A stretch of 43,164 nucleotides of DNA from Candidatus Rokuibacteriota bacterium (GCA_030647435.1 JAUSJX010000037.1:1-43164); one strand, 5' to 3'; positions 32,023 through 40,633 are shown, numbered from the stretch's first letter. Numbers and translations: made by a program. Notes: generated from the letters alone by a model not told the origin.

Positions 32023-33056
32023 AGGATCAGCATGGCGTCGCCGTAGGAATAGAAGCGGTACCCTAGGGCGACGGCGTCGCGGTAGACGTCGAGCACCCGG
32101 TCGCGGCCGGCGAAGGCTGAGACAAGGAGCAGAAGGGTCGAGCGCGGCAGGTGGAAGTTGGTGACGAGGGCGTCGACGACCCGGAAGCGATAACCGGGGT
32201 AGATGAAGAGATCGGCGCCGCCGCGGCCCGTGCGGACCCGGCCGGTCTCGTCGGCGGCCCACTCGAGGGTGCGCGTGGTGGTGGTGCCCACCGCTATGAC
32301 CCGGCGGCCCTGGGCGCGCGCGCGATTGACGGCCTCGGCCGTCGCTGCCGGGATCTCCGCCGCCTCCGGCTCGAGCTGGTGCTGTTCGACCTCGGCCGCG
32401 CGGATCGGCCGGAAGGTCCCGGCTCCCACGTGGAGGGTGACGCGATGGATCTCGACACCCGCCGCGCGCAGGCGCTCGAGCAGCGGGCGAGTGAAGTGAA
32501 GTCCGGCAGTGGGCGCCGCCACCGAGCCCTTCTCGTTCGCATAGACCGTCTGGTAGCGCTCCCAGTCCTCCGGCTTGGGCGCAGCGTGCCTCTCGATATA
32601 GGGCGGCAGCGGCGGCAGGCCGTGGCGCTCCATCAGCAGGTCGACAGGCCACGGCGCCTCGATCTCGACCGCGCGCGCGCCCAGGGCACGGTGCTCGAGC
32701 ACCGTGGCGCGCGCCGCGCCTCCCGCGAGCGTGACGCGCGCGCCGAGGCCGCAGCGCTTCCCCGGGCGGACCAGCGCCTCCCAGCGCCCGCCCTCGAGCG
32801 CACGCAGCATCAGGAGCTCCACAGGCCGTCCGTCCCCTTCGAGGGCGCCGATGAGCCGGGCCGGGATCACCCGGCTCTCGTTCACGACCAGGCAGTCCCC
32901 CGCCCTGAGCCAGCGCGGCAGATCCGAGAAGCGCGCATCCTCCCGCACCCCCCGCGCCCGATCCAGGACGAGCAGCCGCGAGGCATCCCGCGGCTCCGCG
33001 GGCTCCTGCGCGATCCTCTCCGGAGGCAGCTCATAGTCAAACAGCGTGAGATCCAT
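32019..33056 (-). CDS. queA: S-adenosylmethionine:tRNA ribosyltransferase-isomerase
   Basis: The 345-residue protein converts preQ1-tRNA to epoxyqueuosine-tRNA. It starts with MDLTLFDYELPPERIAQEPA and has DCLVVNESRVIPARL, TAGLHFTRPLLERL and TLHVGAGTFRPIR. An in-frame ATG at 33083 would add 9 residues not seen in the family, so ATG 33056 is used. Its stop overlaps tgt by 4 bp, and csaA ends 91 bp upstream of its start. Confidence 0.96.
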   Translation of the reverse strand: MDLTLFDYELPPERIAQEPAEPRDASRLLVLDRARGVREDARFSDLPRWLRAGDCLVVNESRVIPARLIGALEGDGRPVELLMLRALEGGRWEALVRPGKRCGLGARVTLAGGAARATVLEHRALGARAVEIEAPWPVDLLMERHGLPPLPPYIERHAAPKPEDWERYQTVYANEKGSVAAPTAGLHFTRPLLERLRAAGVEIHRVTLHVGAGTFRPIRAAEVEQHQLEPEAAEIPAATAEAVNRARAQGRRVIAVGTTTTRTLEWAADETGRVRTGRGGADLFIYPGYRFRVVDALVTNFHLPRSTLLLLVSAFAGRDRVLDVYRDAVALGYRFYSYGDAMLIL

Positions 33057-33147
33057 GTCGTGTGAGTCTACAGTCAGCGCCACAGCATGGCCAACAGCCG
33101 AAGGCGGTGAAAGAAGACGCAGAGGCCGACGGGGGTAGCAAGCCGAG

Positions 33148-33480
33148 CTACCCGATTTTCGAGCCCGGAGAAACGTCGAAGTCAGGACGCAGCAGGATCA
33201 CGTGCCCGTCCTCGTCGTACGCGCCTAGCACAAGCACCTCCGACACGAACGACCCGATCTGCTTGGGCGGGAAGTTGACCACGGCGATCACGCGCCGGCC
33301 CACGAGCGCAGCAGGCGCGTAGCGCTCCGTGATCTGGGCGCTCGAGCGCTTCACGCCCAGCGGGCCGAAGTCGATCCAGAGCTTGAGGGCGGGCCGCCTG
33401 GCCTCGGGAAAGGGCTGGGCGTCGACGACGACGCCCACGCGCATGTCCACCCGCTCGAAATCGACCCACGTGATCGCCAT
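33148..33480 (-). CDS. csaA: CsaA-like tRNA-binding domain protein
   Basis: The 110-residue protein is a single EMAP-II/Trbp111-type OB fold. It has MAITWVDFERVDMRVGVVVD, LKLWIDFGPLGVKRSSAQI, GRRVIAVVNFPPKQIGSFVS and EVLVLGAYDEDGHVILLRPD. Such proteins bind tRNA or act as export-related chaperones in Bacillus; the chaperone role is not established for most members. ATG 33480 gives the usual length. It lies in the long operon between spoIID-like and queA. Confidence 0.92.
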   Translation of the reverse strand: MAITWVDFERVDMRVGVVVDAQPFPEARRPALKLWIDFGPLGVKRSSAQITERYAPAALVGRRVIAVVNFPPKQIGSFVSEVLVLGAYDEDGHVILLRPDFDVSPGSKIG

Positions 33481-33500
33481 GGGGCGCTCCGCCGGCGGGA

Positions 33501-34736
33501 CTACTTCAGCGACGAGATGCCGGTCAGCGAGGACAGCGTGGCGCCCGGATAGTAGTACTGGACGATCTGGCGCGCCGTGTAGCCCTGATCGGCCATCGTC
33601 TTCGCGCTCCACTGATCGAGGCCGACGCCGTGCCCGTAGCCACGGCCGGCGAAGCGGGCGTAGCTCCGGTCAACCGAAACTGCGAAGAGCGTGCTCTTGA
33701 GCGTGTCGTAGCCCACGAGCCGCCTGAACTCGTTTCCGCGCAGGGTCGCCGACCCGCGCGTGCCCAGGACGGAGATGCGCGAGACGCGGAGCGAGACGCT
33801 CCGCTCCAGAACCCGCAGGCCCATGATGCTGCCTACCGAGACGCCGCCCCGCCTGAGCGCGGCCGCGAGGTCGCCGAGCGCCACGTCGAGGCTCCAAGCG
33901 TGATGCGGCGAGTGCGAAGGAAATTCCACGCGCACGGGCTGGAGCGCCGGCATATTGGCGGCCGCGAACACCACGCGCGGGTCCTCCGTGTGGCCGCCGC
34001 TGTCCGTGTGGTAGAAGGCGGGGAAGAGGTCGCCCTCCCAGAGCAGCACCTGCCCTTCCGTGTCGAGAACCGCGGTCCACGCGGGCGAGTCGGCGTTGAC
34101 CCGGCCGGCGTACTGCTGGTTCGCCGTGCCGGCGGCGATGTGGTACGGCTTGGCGGCGTTGAGGCGGCGGTGGTAGGCCGCGTAGGTGCGGGCGACGATC
34201 GCCTGGGCCTTGAGCATCTCGATGGGCATCTTGTCGCCCGCCTCCGCCTTCACCGCGCCGACCAGGTACTCTTCGAAGGGCAGCTCGTTGACCACGATCA
34301 GCCCCTCGGGCGCGCCCACCACGTCGATGATCCCGGGGTACGGCCGCTGCTGGAAGCGCAGCGGGGCGGCTCCTGCCGGGACGACGCGTATCCCCGACAC
34401 GCGCCGGCCGCGCCATTCGACGGCGCCGTCCTTGCGCAGGACGCGGAGCGAGGTGACCGGGTCTTCGGCGATGGCGCGCCCGCTGAGATCCTGGACGAGC
34501 ATCGGTACGCCGCTCAGCTCGACGGCCGCCAGCCCCTCGCCGAGCCCCACGCGAATCTCGCCGGCGGCGTGAGCCGGAGCGGGAAGGGCGAAGACGGCCG
34601 CGAAGGCTAGCGCCGGGAGAAGAGCCAGAGGAGCAGCGACAGCACGACGGAGAGAAGGATGGAGGTGCCGAGCGGGAAGTAGAACCGCCAGTTCTCTCGC
34701 TCGATGGAGATGTCGCCCGGCAGCCGTCCGAGCCAT
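33501..34736 (-). CDS. SpoIID/LytB-domain secreted protein
   Basis: The protein has a signal peptide region (hydrophobic stretch ending PAPAHA) and a SpoIID/LytB domain: LPFEEYLVGAVKAEAGDKMP, IEMLKAQAIVARTYAAYHRR, FYHTDSGGHTEDP and GRGYGHGVGLDQWSAKTMAD. In Bacillus, SpoIID is a peptidoglycan lytic transglycosylase; homologues in non-sporulating bacteria may act on denuded glycan strands. The start is doubtful. ATG 34736 gives 411 residues but overlaps the DUF2905 gene by 130 bp and a long N-terminal arm precedes the signal peptide. A CTG near 34630 would remove most of that overlap. No closer ATG, GTG or TTG exists in frame. Confidence 0.85.
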   Translation of the reverse strand: MARTAAGRHLHRARELAVLLPARHLHPSLRRAVAAPLALLPALAFAAVFALPAPAHAAGEIRVGLGEGLAAVELSGVPMLVQDLSGRAIAEDPVTSLRVLRKDGAVEWRGRRVSGIRVVPAGAAPLRFQQRPYPGIIDVVGAPEGLIVVNELPFEEYLVGAVKAEAGDKMPIEMLKAQAIVARTYAAYHRRLNAAKPYHIAAGTANQQYAGRVNADSPAWTAVLDTEGQVLLWEGDLFPAFYHTDSGGHTEDPRVVFAAANMPALQPVRVEFPSHSPHHAWSLDVALGDLAAALRRGGVSVGSIMGLRVLERSVSLRVSRISVLGTRGSATLRGNEFRRLVGYDTLKSTLFAVSVDRSYARFAGRGYGHGVGLDQWSAKTMADQGYTARQIVQYYYPGATLSSLTGISSLK

Positions 34737-34846
34737 GGCACCTTTCCGGCGGAGTTGCCCGCCAATAGGAGGATTCCACCCAGAACTACCATCACGAGCC
34801 CTAAACCCAGAAGGATTTTCCCCAGGTCGGCCACGGCGGCACGCAC
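34607..34846 (-). CDS. DUF2905 family small membrane protein
   Basis: The 79-residue protein has two membrane segments (ILLGLGLVMVVLGGILLLAG and FPLGTSILLSVVLSLLLWLF). Between them is the family motif VPWLGRLPGDISIERENWRFYFP-like loop, seen here at about residues 37-58. Its role is unknown; members often sit next to ruvB or queA. The GTG start at 34846 shares one base with the ruvB stop, indicating coupling. Confidence 0.92.
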   Translation of the reverse strand: MRAAVADLGKILLGLGLVMVVLGGILLLAGNSAGKVPWLGRLPGDISIERENWRFYFPLGTSILLSVVLSLLLWLFSRR

Positions 34847-35880
34847 TAGAGCGGCAGCTGCCCCTGGCCGCCCGGCGCGGCGGGGGCGCTGATCCCGAGA
34901 TGGACATAGGCCGGGGGCGTCGCCTTGCGGCCGGTGGGCGTACGGATGAGGAAGCCGATCTTGAGCAGGAAGGGCTCAACCACCTCGGCCAAGGTCTCTG
35001 CCTCGTCATTGATGGTCGCCGCGATGGCCTCGAGCCCAACGGGGCCGCCGCCGTACTGCTCGATGATGGCGACGAGGAAGCGGCGGTCGAGCTTGTCGAG
35101 GCCGGCCGAGTCTACGCCCTCGCGGTCGAGCGCGTCGACGGCCCCCGCGGCCGTTACCACCCCGCTGCCCTTGACCTGGATGTAGTCTCGCACCCGCCGC
35201 AGGAGCCGGTTGGCGATCCGCGGCGTCCCGCGCGAGCGCTTCGCGATGGCGGCGGCGCCATCGGGCTCGACGTTGGCGCCCAGGATGGAGGCCGAGCGTG
35301 CGACGATGGCCTGCAGCTCTTCCAGCGAGTAGAAGTCGAGGTGGTGGAAGATCCCGAAGCGCTCGCGGAGCGGCGAGGACAGCATCCCCGGCCGCGTGGT
35401 CGCGCCCACCATGGTGAAGGGGCGGAGCGGGATGCGCATGGTCCGGGCGTTGAGACCCTTGTCCATGATGAAGTTGACCGTGAAGTCCTCCATCGCCGGG
35501 TAGAGCAGCTCCTCGATCACCCGCGGCAGCCGGTGGATCTCGTCCACGAAGAGGACGTCGCGCTCGTTGATATTGGTCAGGATGCCCATGAGGTCGCCGC
35601 CGCGCTCGAGCGACGGCCCCGCCGTGGTGACCATGGCGGCGCCCATCTCGTTGGCGAGAATGGTCGCGAGCGTGGTCTTGCCGAGACCCGGCGGTCCCGA
35701 GAGCAGCACGTGATCGAGCGGCTCGCCGCGCTGGCGCGCCGCCTCGACCGACACGCGCAGGCTCTCGACGGTCGCGCGCTGGCCCACGTACTCGTCGAGC
35801 CGCTGGGGGCGCAGCTGGCGCTCGATCTGCGTCTCCTCCGGCAGAGCAATGCGGCTCATCACCCGCGCCTCGTCGGTCAC
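34846..35880 (-). CDS. ruvB: Holliday junction branch migration helicase RuvB
   Basis: The 344-residue AAA+ motor has RPQRLDEYVGQ, Walker A GPPGLGKT at 62-69, Walker B with DEIH at 113-116, the GATTRPGMLSSPLRERFG sensor region and a C-terminal winged helix (GGPVGLEAIAATI). It drives branch migration with RuvA. The GTG start at 35880 overlaps the ruvA stop (GTGA). Confidence 0.97.
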   Translation of the reverse strand: MTDEARVMSRIALPEETQIERQLRPQRLDEYVGQRATVESLRVSVEAARQRGEPLDHVLLSGPPGLGKTTLATILANEMGAAMVTTAGPSLERGGDLMGILTNINERDVLFVDEIHRLPRVIEELLYPAMEDFTVNFIMDKGLNARTMRIPLRPFTMVGATTRPGMLSSPLRERFGIFHHLDFYSLEELQAIVARSASILGANVEPDGAAAIAKRSRGTPRIANRLLRRVRDYIQVKGSGVVTAAGAVDALDREGVDSAGLDKLDRRFLVAIIEQYGGGPVGLEAIAATINDEAETLAEVVEPFLLKIGFLIRTPTGRKATPPAYVHLGISAPAAPGGQGQLPL

Positions 35881-36533
35881 GGCTTGGCTCCGCGGTAGAT
35901 TTCGTCGAAGAGCTCTTCGGGTGTCGTGATGCGCGGGTTGCGGCCGAGGGCTGTCGAGATCAGCTGGGCAGCCTCGCTGGGCCGGTGCCCGAGCTGCTTG
36001 GTCAGGATCTCGAAGACGGCGCCGCGCAGCCCGTCCTCGTCCATGCCGGTCGGCACAGGCCCGGCGGCCCCGCCGTCTACGGGTGCTCCCGGCTGGGAGA
36101 GGGCGAACTTCGCGACCTTCGAGGACAGCTGCGCCACGATGTTCTTGGCCTTCTGGGGTCCGATGCCCGGCAGCCGCCTCAGGTACGCCTCGTCCTGGCG
36201 CGCGATGGCGGCGGCGATCTCGGCGACGGGAGCGGCCAGCGACCGGGCGGCCACGAGGGGCCCCACGTCCTTGACCGTGATGAGCTTCTCGAAGAACTCC
36301 TTGTCGAGCCCCGAAAGGAAGCCGATCAGCACCGGCGAAGGCTGGTTCTGCGTCGCGTGGTAGTGGATCTCGAGCGTGACCTCCGCGGCTCCATCGCCGT
36401 CGCTCGCCATCGCGCCAACGAGCGCGCGCTGAACCACCGGCGGCAGCACCACCTCGTAGCCCACCCCGGCGGCCTCGATCACGACGCGATCCTCGTGCTT
36501 GCGCCTGAGCCTTCCCCTGATGAGCGCAATCAT
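35877..36533 (-). CDS. ruvA: Holliday junction branch migration protein RuvA
   Basis: The 218-residue protein has the OB domain (MIALIRGRLRRKHEDRVVIE), helix-hairpin-helix motifs (FEKLITVKDVGPLVAARSLA and LRRLPGIGPQKAKNIVAQL) and the C-terminal RuvB-binding domain, joined by a Gly/Ala/Pro linker. It binds four-way junctions. The ATG at 36533 overlaps by 4 bp the stop of the upstream repeat ORF, which in turn overlaps ruvC. Confidence 0.95.
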   Translation of the reverse strand: MIALIRGRLRRKHEDRVVIEAAGVGYEVVLPPVVQRALVGAMASDGDGAAEVTLEIHYHATQNQPSPVLIGFLSGLDKEFFEKLITVKDVGPLVAARSLAAPVAEIAAAIARQDEAYLRRLPGIGPQKAKNIVAQLSSKVAKFALSQPGAPVDGGAAGPVPTGMDEDGLRGAVFEILTKQLGHRPSEAAQLISTALGRNPRITTPEELFDEIYRGAKP

Positions 36534-36754
36534 TTGGGAACGGGGGCCTCGAAATGGCCCCCGTACTCCCCCCGTCGGCAGTCCTCCCGTGCGGGTCTCA
36601 TCGGATGGCCCCCGTACTCCCCCCGTCGGCAGCCCTCCCGTGCGGGTCTCATCGGATGGCCCCCGTACTCCCCCCGTCGGCAGTCCTCCCGTGCGGGTCT
36701 CATCGGATGGCCCCCGTACTCCCCCCGTCGGCAGTCCTCCCGTGCGGGTCTCAT
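36530..36754 (-). CDS. Repeat-encoded 74-residue ORF wedged between ruvC and ruvA
   Basis: The frame consists of four copies of the 17-residue unit MRPAREDCRRGEYGGHP (one copy has D to G; the last ends GGHF) followed by EAPVPK. Its ATG lies in the ruvC stop (ATGA, 36751-36754) and its own TGA lies in the ruvA start (ATGA, 36530-36533). Every unit begins with ATG, and 51 bp keeps the frame. The perfect fit at both ends suggests it is translated as a coupling bridge. The near identity of the units equally suggests a recently expanded minisatellite. Each unit has one cysteine. No relation to known proteins is seen. Confidence 0.45.
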   Translation of the reverse strand: MRPAREDCRRGEYGGHPMRPAREDCRRGEYGGHPMRPAREGCRRGEYGGHPMRPAREDCRRGEYGGHFEAPVPK

Positions 36755-36757
36755 CGG
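36554..36757. repeat. 51-bp tandem repeat, four copies
   Basis: Units begin at 36554, 36605, 36656 and 36707 with exact 51-bp spacing. They are identical but for one T/C change in the second unit (CAGTCC against CAGCCC). The minus strand of each unit carries G-runs (GGGAGG, GGGGGG, GGGGG), so the ruv transcript could form G-quadruplexes, and a small CCCG-CA-CGGG hairpin. There are no unique spacers, so this is not a CRISPR array. Confidence 0.95.
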
Positions 36758-37254
36758 ATGGCTCGCGGCCTCGGGGTGATGCCGGTCACTCGGGCGAGGC
36801 CCGTGACGGCGAGACCGAGGGCGTCGGCGACGTGCGAGGGCCGCGGCAGGTCCTTGAGGCCCAGCAGCGTCTGGACGCCGCGCTGGACCTGCGCCTTGCC
36901 GGCCGAGCCGCTGCCCGTCACCGCTCGCTTGACCTCCGACGGCGCCAGCGCCGTGACGCCGACGCCCAGCTGGCGGGCCGCGAGATAGATGACGCCGCGG
37001 GCGTGGCCCATGAGGATGGCGGTGCGCGGGAACTTGTACTCCGTGTAGAGGTCCTCGACCACAAGGAAGGTCGGCGTGCGCGCCTCGATGATCTGGAGCA
37101 CGGCGCGGTAGATGGCGTTGAGCCGGGCCTCGAGGGGCTGGGTGCTGACGGTCGTGATCACGCCGGCATCAAGGACGGTAACGGCGCCCGGCGCGGCCTC
37201 GAGGACCCCGAAGCCGGTGGCGACGAGCCCCGGGTCCACACCCATCACGCGCAA
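36751..37254 (-). CDS. ruvC: Holliday junction resolvase RuvC
   Basis: The 167-residue nuclease begins MRVMGVDPGLVATGFG, with D7 as the first catalytic residue, then E67 (LVVEDLY). The C-terminal SHVADALGLA carries H141 and D144, matching the histidine-aspartate variant known from Thermus thermophilus RuvC. The TTG start at 37254 reproduces the family N terminus (MRVLGIDPG); GTG 37248 and ATG 37245 are possible. It begins 4 bp after yebC ends. Its stop overlaps the repeat ORF. Confidence 0.95.
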   Translation of the reverse strand: MRVMGVDPGLVATGFGVLEAAPGAVTVLDAGVITTVSTQPLEARLNAIYRAVLQIIEARTPTFLVVEDLYTEYKFPRTAILMGHARGVIYLAARQLGVGVTALAPSEVKRAVTGSGSAGKAQVQRGVQTLLGLKDLPRPSHVADALGLAVTGLARVTGITPRPRAIR

Positions 37255-37258
37255 GCCG

Positions 37259-38011
37259 CTAGGCCGCGGAGATGGCGTCGAAGACCTCGTCGGGAATGTC
37301 GTAGTTGGAATAGACGGACTGGACGTCTTCCTGCTCCTCCAGCGCCTCGATGAGCCGCAGCACGGCGACGGCGTCCTTGCCCTCCACCCGCACGGTGGAC
37401 TGGGGGACCATGGCGGCTTCCGCCTCGAGCACCGGCATCCCCTTCGCTTCGAGCGCGTGACGCACCGTCTCCATTTCATCAGGCGTGGTGGTGATCTCGA
37501 AAACTTTTTCCACGGTCCGCATGTCCGTGGCGCCGGCCTCGAGCGCCTGCTCCAGCACCTCGTCCTCCTTGGACTTCTCGGCGTCCACCTGGATCACGCC
37601 GCGGCGGTCGAACATCCACGCGACGGAGCCCACCACGCCCATGCGGCCGCTCTGCCTCTCGAAGATGTGCCTGATCTCGGGCCCCGTCCGGTTCTTGTTG
37701 TCCGTCAGGACCCGCACCAGCACCGCCACGCCGCCCGGGCCATAGCCCTCGTACGTGATCTCCTCGTACTGCTCCCCCGGCAGCTCGCCCGTGCCCTTCT
37801 GGACGGCACGCTTGATGTTGTCGGCGGGCATGTTCGCCGCCTTGGCCGACTCGATCGCCGCCTTGAGCCGCACGTTGCCCTTGGGGTCACCGCCGCCGTG
37901 CTTGGCCGCCACCGTGATCTCTCGGAGGATCTTGGAGAAGAGCTTTCCCCGCTGGACGTCGGCCTTGCCCTTCTTGCGCTTGATCTGAGACCACCGGGAG
38001 TGACCGGACAT
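37259..38011 (-). CDS. yebC: YebC/PmpR family transcriptional/translational regulator
   Basis: The 250-residue protein starts MSGHSRWSQIKRKKGKADVQ and has the family hallmarks KLFSKILREITVAAKHGGGDP, NMPADNIKRAVQKGTGE and YEEITYEGYGPGGVAVLV. YebC-type proteins were described as DNA-binding regulators and more recently as factors helping ribosomes through proline stretches. It heads the yebC-ruvC-ruvA-ruvB block, which is a conserved arrangement. Confidence 0.96.
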   Translation of the reverse strand: MSGHSRWSQIKRKKGKADVQRGKLFSKILREITVAAKHGGGDPKGNVRLKAAIESAKAANMPADNIKRAVQKGTGELPGEQYEEITYEGYGPGGVAVLVRVLTDNKNRTGPEIRHIFERQSGRMGVVGSVAWMFDRRGVIQVDAEKSKEDEVLEQALEAGATDMRTVEKVFEITTTPDEMETVRHALEAKGMPVLEAEAAMVPQSTVRVEGKDAVAVLRLIEALEEQEDVQSVYSNYDIPDEVFDAISAA

Positions 38012-38015
38012 GTCC

Positions 38016-38999
38016 TCACCTTCCCTCCTGGATGGATGCCTTGAGCCGCTTGACGCGCTCGATCCTGTGCGCCCGGCGCTCCTCGGCCTCGGCCCAGCGC
38101 CGCCTCTCGCCCGGGGTCTCGGGCACGAAGCGCGGGCACGGCCGGGGCCGGAGGTCCGGGCCGAGGTGGACGAAGGTCAGGTACGCCGTGCAGGCGTGGC
38201 GGATCTCCCCTGACCAGGGCACCTCGGTCAGAACCTTGACGCCGATCTCGAGCGACGAGCTGCCGACGTGGTTCAGCGCCGCCTTGAACGTGACGACCTC
38301 GTGGGTGGAGATGGGCGCGTAGAAATCGAGCGCGTCGAGGCACGCCGTCATCACGAAGCCCCGGTTGTAGCGCATGGACAGGATGCCGCCCGCCTCGTCG
38401 ATGCCCATGAGGAGCTTGCCCGGGAACATGGTGTTCCCGAAGATCGTGTCCTCGGGCAGCACCGACCGGCAGGACTCGAACGCCCACCTGAGCTCCTCGC
38501 CGCTTTCGTCGCGTACCTGCGCGGCGGCCGACGCCCGGCGGCCGAGGCGCACGAGCCGCTGGCGCCGGCGCTCCTGCGCGGCGGCAACGAGCGCTTCCTC
38601 GACGGCCCCCTTGGGCGCGATGGCCGTGGGCACGGGCGTGGGCTTGAGGTGCTCGTCCACCTTCACGAAGACGAGGTGCGAGTTGAGAGTCATGGCCCGG
38701 GCCCCGGAGGCCAGGTTTTCGGCAAAGACCTGGACCCCCACCTCGATCGAGCAGCGCCCGATCGCCTCGACCTGAGCCCGCAGGACCGCGATCTCCCCCA
38801 CCTTGACCGAGTGGAGGAAGTCGATGTCGTCCATGGCGCCGAGCAGGCACTGGCCGCGGGCCACGCGCGCTGCGGCCATGTTCCCCACGGTGGCTATCCA
38901 CTGCATCATGCGTCCGCCGTGGATTTGCCCCGGCGCTCCCGCGTGCTCGGGGAACACCCACTGGACCATCTCGGTGACGGTGTCGTTGATCGATAGCAT
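38016..38999 (-). CDS. Two-domain hotdog acyl-CoA thioesterase
   Basis: The 327-residue protein contains two hotdog domains of the ACOT/YciA type. The first has PGQIHGGRMMQWIATVGNMAA with DDIDFLHSVKVGEI; the second has PGKLLMGIDEAGGILSMRY with DALDFYAPISTHEVV. A basic linker (about residues 143-160) joins them. The tandem arrangement forms a pseudo-dimer as in mitochondrial-type ACOTs. It hydrolyses acyl-CoA to free acid and CoA; chain-length preference is unknown. It ends 4 bp before yebC and may be its upstream operon partner. Confidence 0.9.
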   Translation of the reverse strand: MLSINDTVTEMVQWVFPEHAGAPGQIHGGRMMQWIATVGNMAAARVARGQCLLGAMDDIDFLHSVKVGEIAVLRAQVEAIGRCSIEVGVQVFAENLASGARAMTLNSHLVFVKVDEHLKPTPVPTAIAPKGAVEEALVAAAQERRRQRLVRLGRRASAAAQVRDESGEELRWAFESCRSVLPEDTIFGNTMFPGKLLMGIDEAGGILSMRYNRGFVMTACLDALDFYAPISTHEVVTFKAALNHVGSSSLEIGVKVLTEVPWSGEIRHACTAYLTFVHLGPDLRPRPCPRFVPETPGERRRWAEAEERRAHRIERVKRLKASIQEGR

Positions 39000-39079
39000 G
39001 GGTCAGCGCCGGGACAGGCGTAAGTCCTTCATTTATCTACCATGCGGCCCGCGCCAAGTCCAGCCGCGCGGCTGCCGCG

Positions 39080-40633
39080 TTACGGCGTGCGGGGCGCGGG
39101 CGGTTGAGCCTGAGGCGGGACCTCGACCCAGGCGCGGTCGAGACGGTGATTGCCGCTCGGGTGCAGCCGGAAGTTGCGCACCTCGGGCCGCGCCACGGCC
39201 CAGTGCAGGCGCACGTAGAGGGGTATCCACGGGATCTCCTCGGCGAGGAAGGCCTGGGCCCGAGCGTAGAGGCGCTGGCGCTCCGGCCTGAAAGAGATCT
39301 GGCTCGCGCGGATCAGGAGATCGTCGAGCCGCGGGTTCCGGTAGAAGGAGAAGTTGGTCGCGGTGGGCCCGCGGACCGCGCCCTCGCTGGTGGACAGCGG
39401 GTACAGGAGCAGGTGCGGGTCGCCCGCCTCCACCCTCGCCTCGGCCAGCGCCAGGTCGTGGGCGCCGCTCTGCATCGCCACGAGCGCCGCGTCCGTCGCC
39501 TCGGCCCGCACGCTCACCGCGATGGAAGCGGCGCCGAGCGCCTCCCGGATCGTCTCGGCCGCCCGCGCGATCTCGGGCCCCGCGCCCGCGTCGGCGACCA
39601 GGGAAGCCGTGAAGCCCTGGCCGACGCCAGCCTCCCCCAGCAGGCGCCGGGCCGCCGCGGCGGCGCCCAGGGCAAACGGCGGGGTCTCGGTCCACGCCCA
39701 CACGCCGCGCGGCAGGAAGAGACCGAGGGCGACGGCCAGCGGCTCGAGCGACGTGGTGATCGCCGCGGGTGAGAGCGCGGCGGCGATGGCCTGGCGGACC
39801 TTCTTCCGCTTGAAGGGCTCCTTTTCGGTCTGCACGGCCAGGTAGCCGATCCGCCAGCCCGGCACCGACAGCGCCCCCTGCATCCGTGAGGGCGCTCCCG
39901 CCGGGACCAGGAGATCGAGGCCGCGCGAGTCGAGATCGGCCTCGGCCTTGGCGGGGTCGCCGGCGTCGAGCAGCACGACCCGCGCCGAACGCGGCGGAGC
40001 GGCCCAGTACGAGGGATTGGCGTCGAGCGTGATGCGGCCGGGGCTGACCTCGCTGACTGAATAGGGCCCCGTCCCGATCCAGCGCATGGCGCCCGTGCCC
40101 GAGTGCGCGACGGAGAAGACGGGGTGCGCGAGCACGGTGAGGAGCGGCGCGTACGGCAGGGCGAGGTTGATCTGCACCGTTCGCTGGTCCGGCGTGAGGA
40201 TCTCCCTCACTACGCCGGGCGAACCCCGCAGGAGCCGGGAGGGCGCCGGGTTCGGCGAGGGCGCCATTGGGTGGCCGGGCACGATGATGCGGTCGAGGCT
40301 CTCCGCCACGTGGCGCGCCGCGAGCGGGGTGCCGTCGTGGAAGCGGACACCGTCGCGGATGCGGAAGGTCCACTGGAGCCCGTCGCGGGAGACCGTCCAC
40401 GAGGTCGCCAACCCGGGCTCCACGTCGCTCGAGCCCTCGCGATACCGGACAAGGGTGTCGAATACCTGGCGCGCGATCAGGGGCACGGGGCCATCGAGAG
40501 CCGTGGCCGGATCCAATGCGGCGGGAATGGACGGCAGGCCGACCCGGAGCGGGACACCTTGGGCTGCAGCAGGAGCGGGCGTCGCGACGGCGGCCAGCAC
40601 CGCCAGGACCAGGCCGCCGACCCTGCAGGACAT
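39080..40633 (-). CDS. ABC transporter substrate-binding protein, family 5 (peptide/nickel type)
   Basis: The 517-residue protein has a signal peptide (LVLAVLAAVATPAPAAA) and the SBP family 5 pattern. It includes LRVGLPSIPAALDPATAL, FDTLVRYREGSSDVEPGLATSW (split here by family position), WTFRIRDGVRFHDGTPLAARHV, and a C-terminal DDLLIRASQISFRPERQRLYA. Such proteins bind oligopeptides, nickel or other solutes for an ABC importer. No permease or ATPase genes are adjacent, so it is an orphan in this window. It has a TATAAA box 6 nt before the ATG and is probably leaderless. A palindrome, CAGCCGCGCGGCTG at 39061-39074, follows the stop. Confidence 0.92.
   Translation of the reverse strand: MSCRVGGLVLAVLAAVATPAPAAAQGVPLRVGLPSIPAALDPATALDGPVPLIARQVFDTLVRYREGSSDVEPGLATSWTVSRDGLQWTFRIRDGVRFHDGTPLAARHVAESLDRIIVPGHPMAPSPNPAPSRLLRGSPGVVREILTPDQRTVQINLALPYAPLLTVLAHPVFSVAHSGTGAMRWIGTGPYSVSEVSPGRITLDANPSYWAAPPRSARVVLLDAGDPAKAEADLDSRGLDLLVPAGAPSRMQGALSVPGWRIGYLAVQTEKEPFKRKKVRQAIAAALSPAAITTSLEPLAVALGLFLPRGVWAWTETPPFALGAAAAARRLLGEAGVGQGFTASLVADAGAGPEIARAAETIREALGAASIAVSVRAEATDAALVAMQSGAHDLALAEARVEAGDPHLLLYPLSTSEGAVRGPTATNFSFYRNPRLDDLLIRASQISFRPERQRLYARAQAFLAEEIPWIPLYVRLHWAVARPEVRNFRLHPSGNHRLDRAWVEVPPQAQPPAPRTP

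Noticed and set aside
36554-36757. CRISPR array
   Set aside because: The 51-bp units are head to tail without unique spacers, and no cas genes are nearby.
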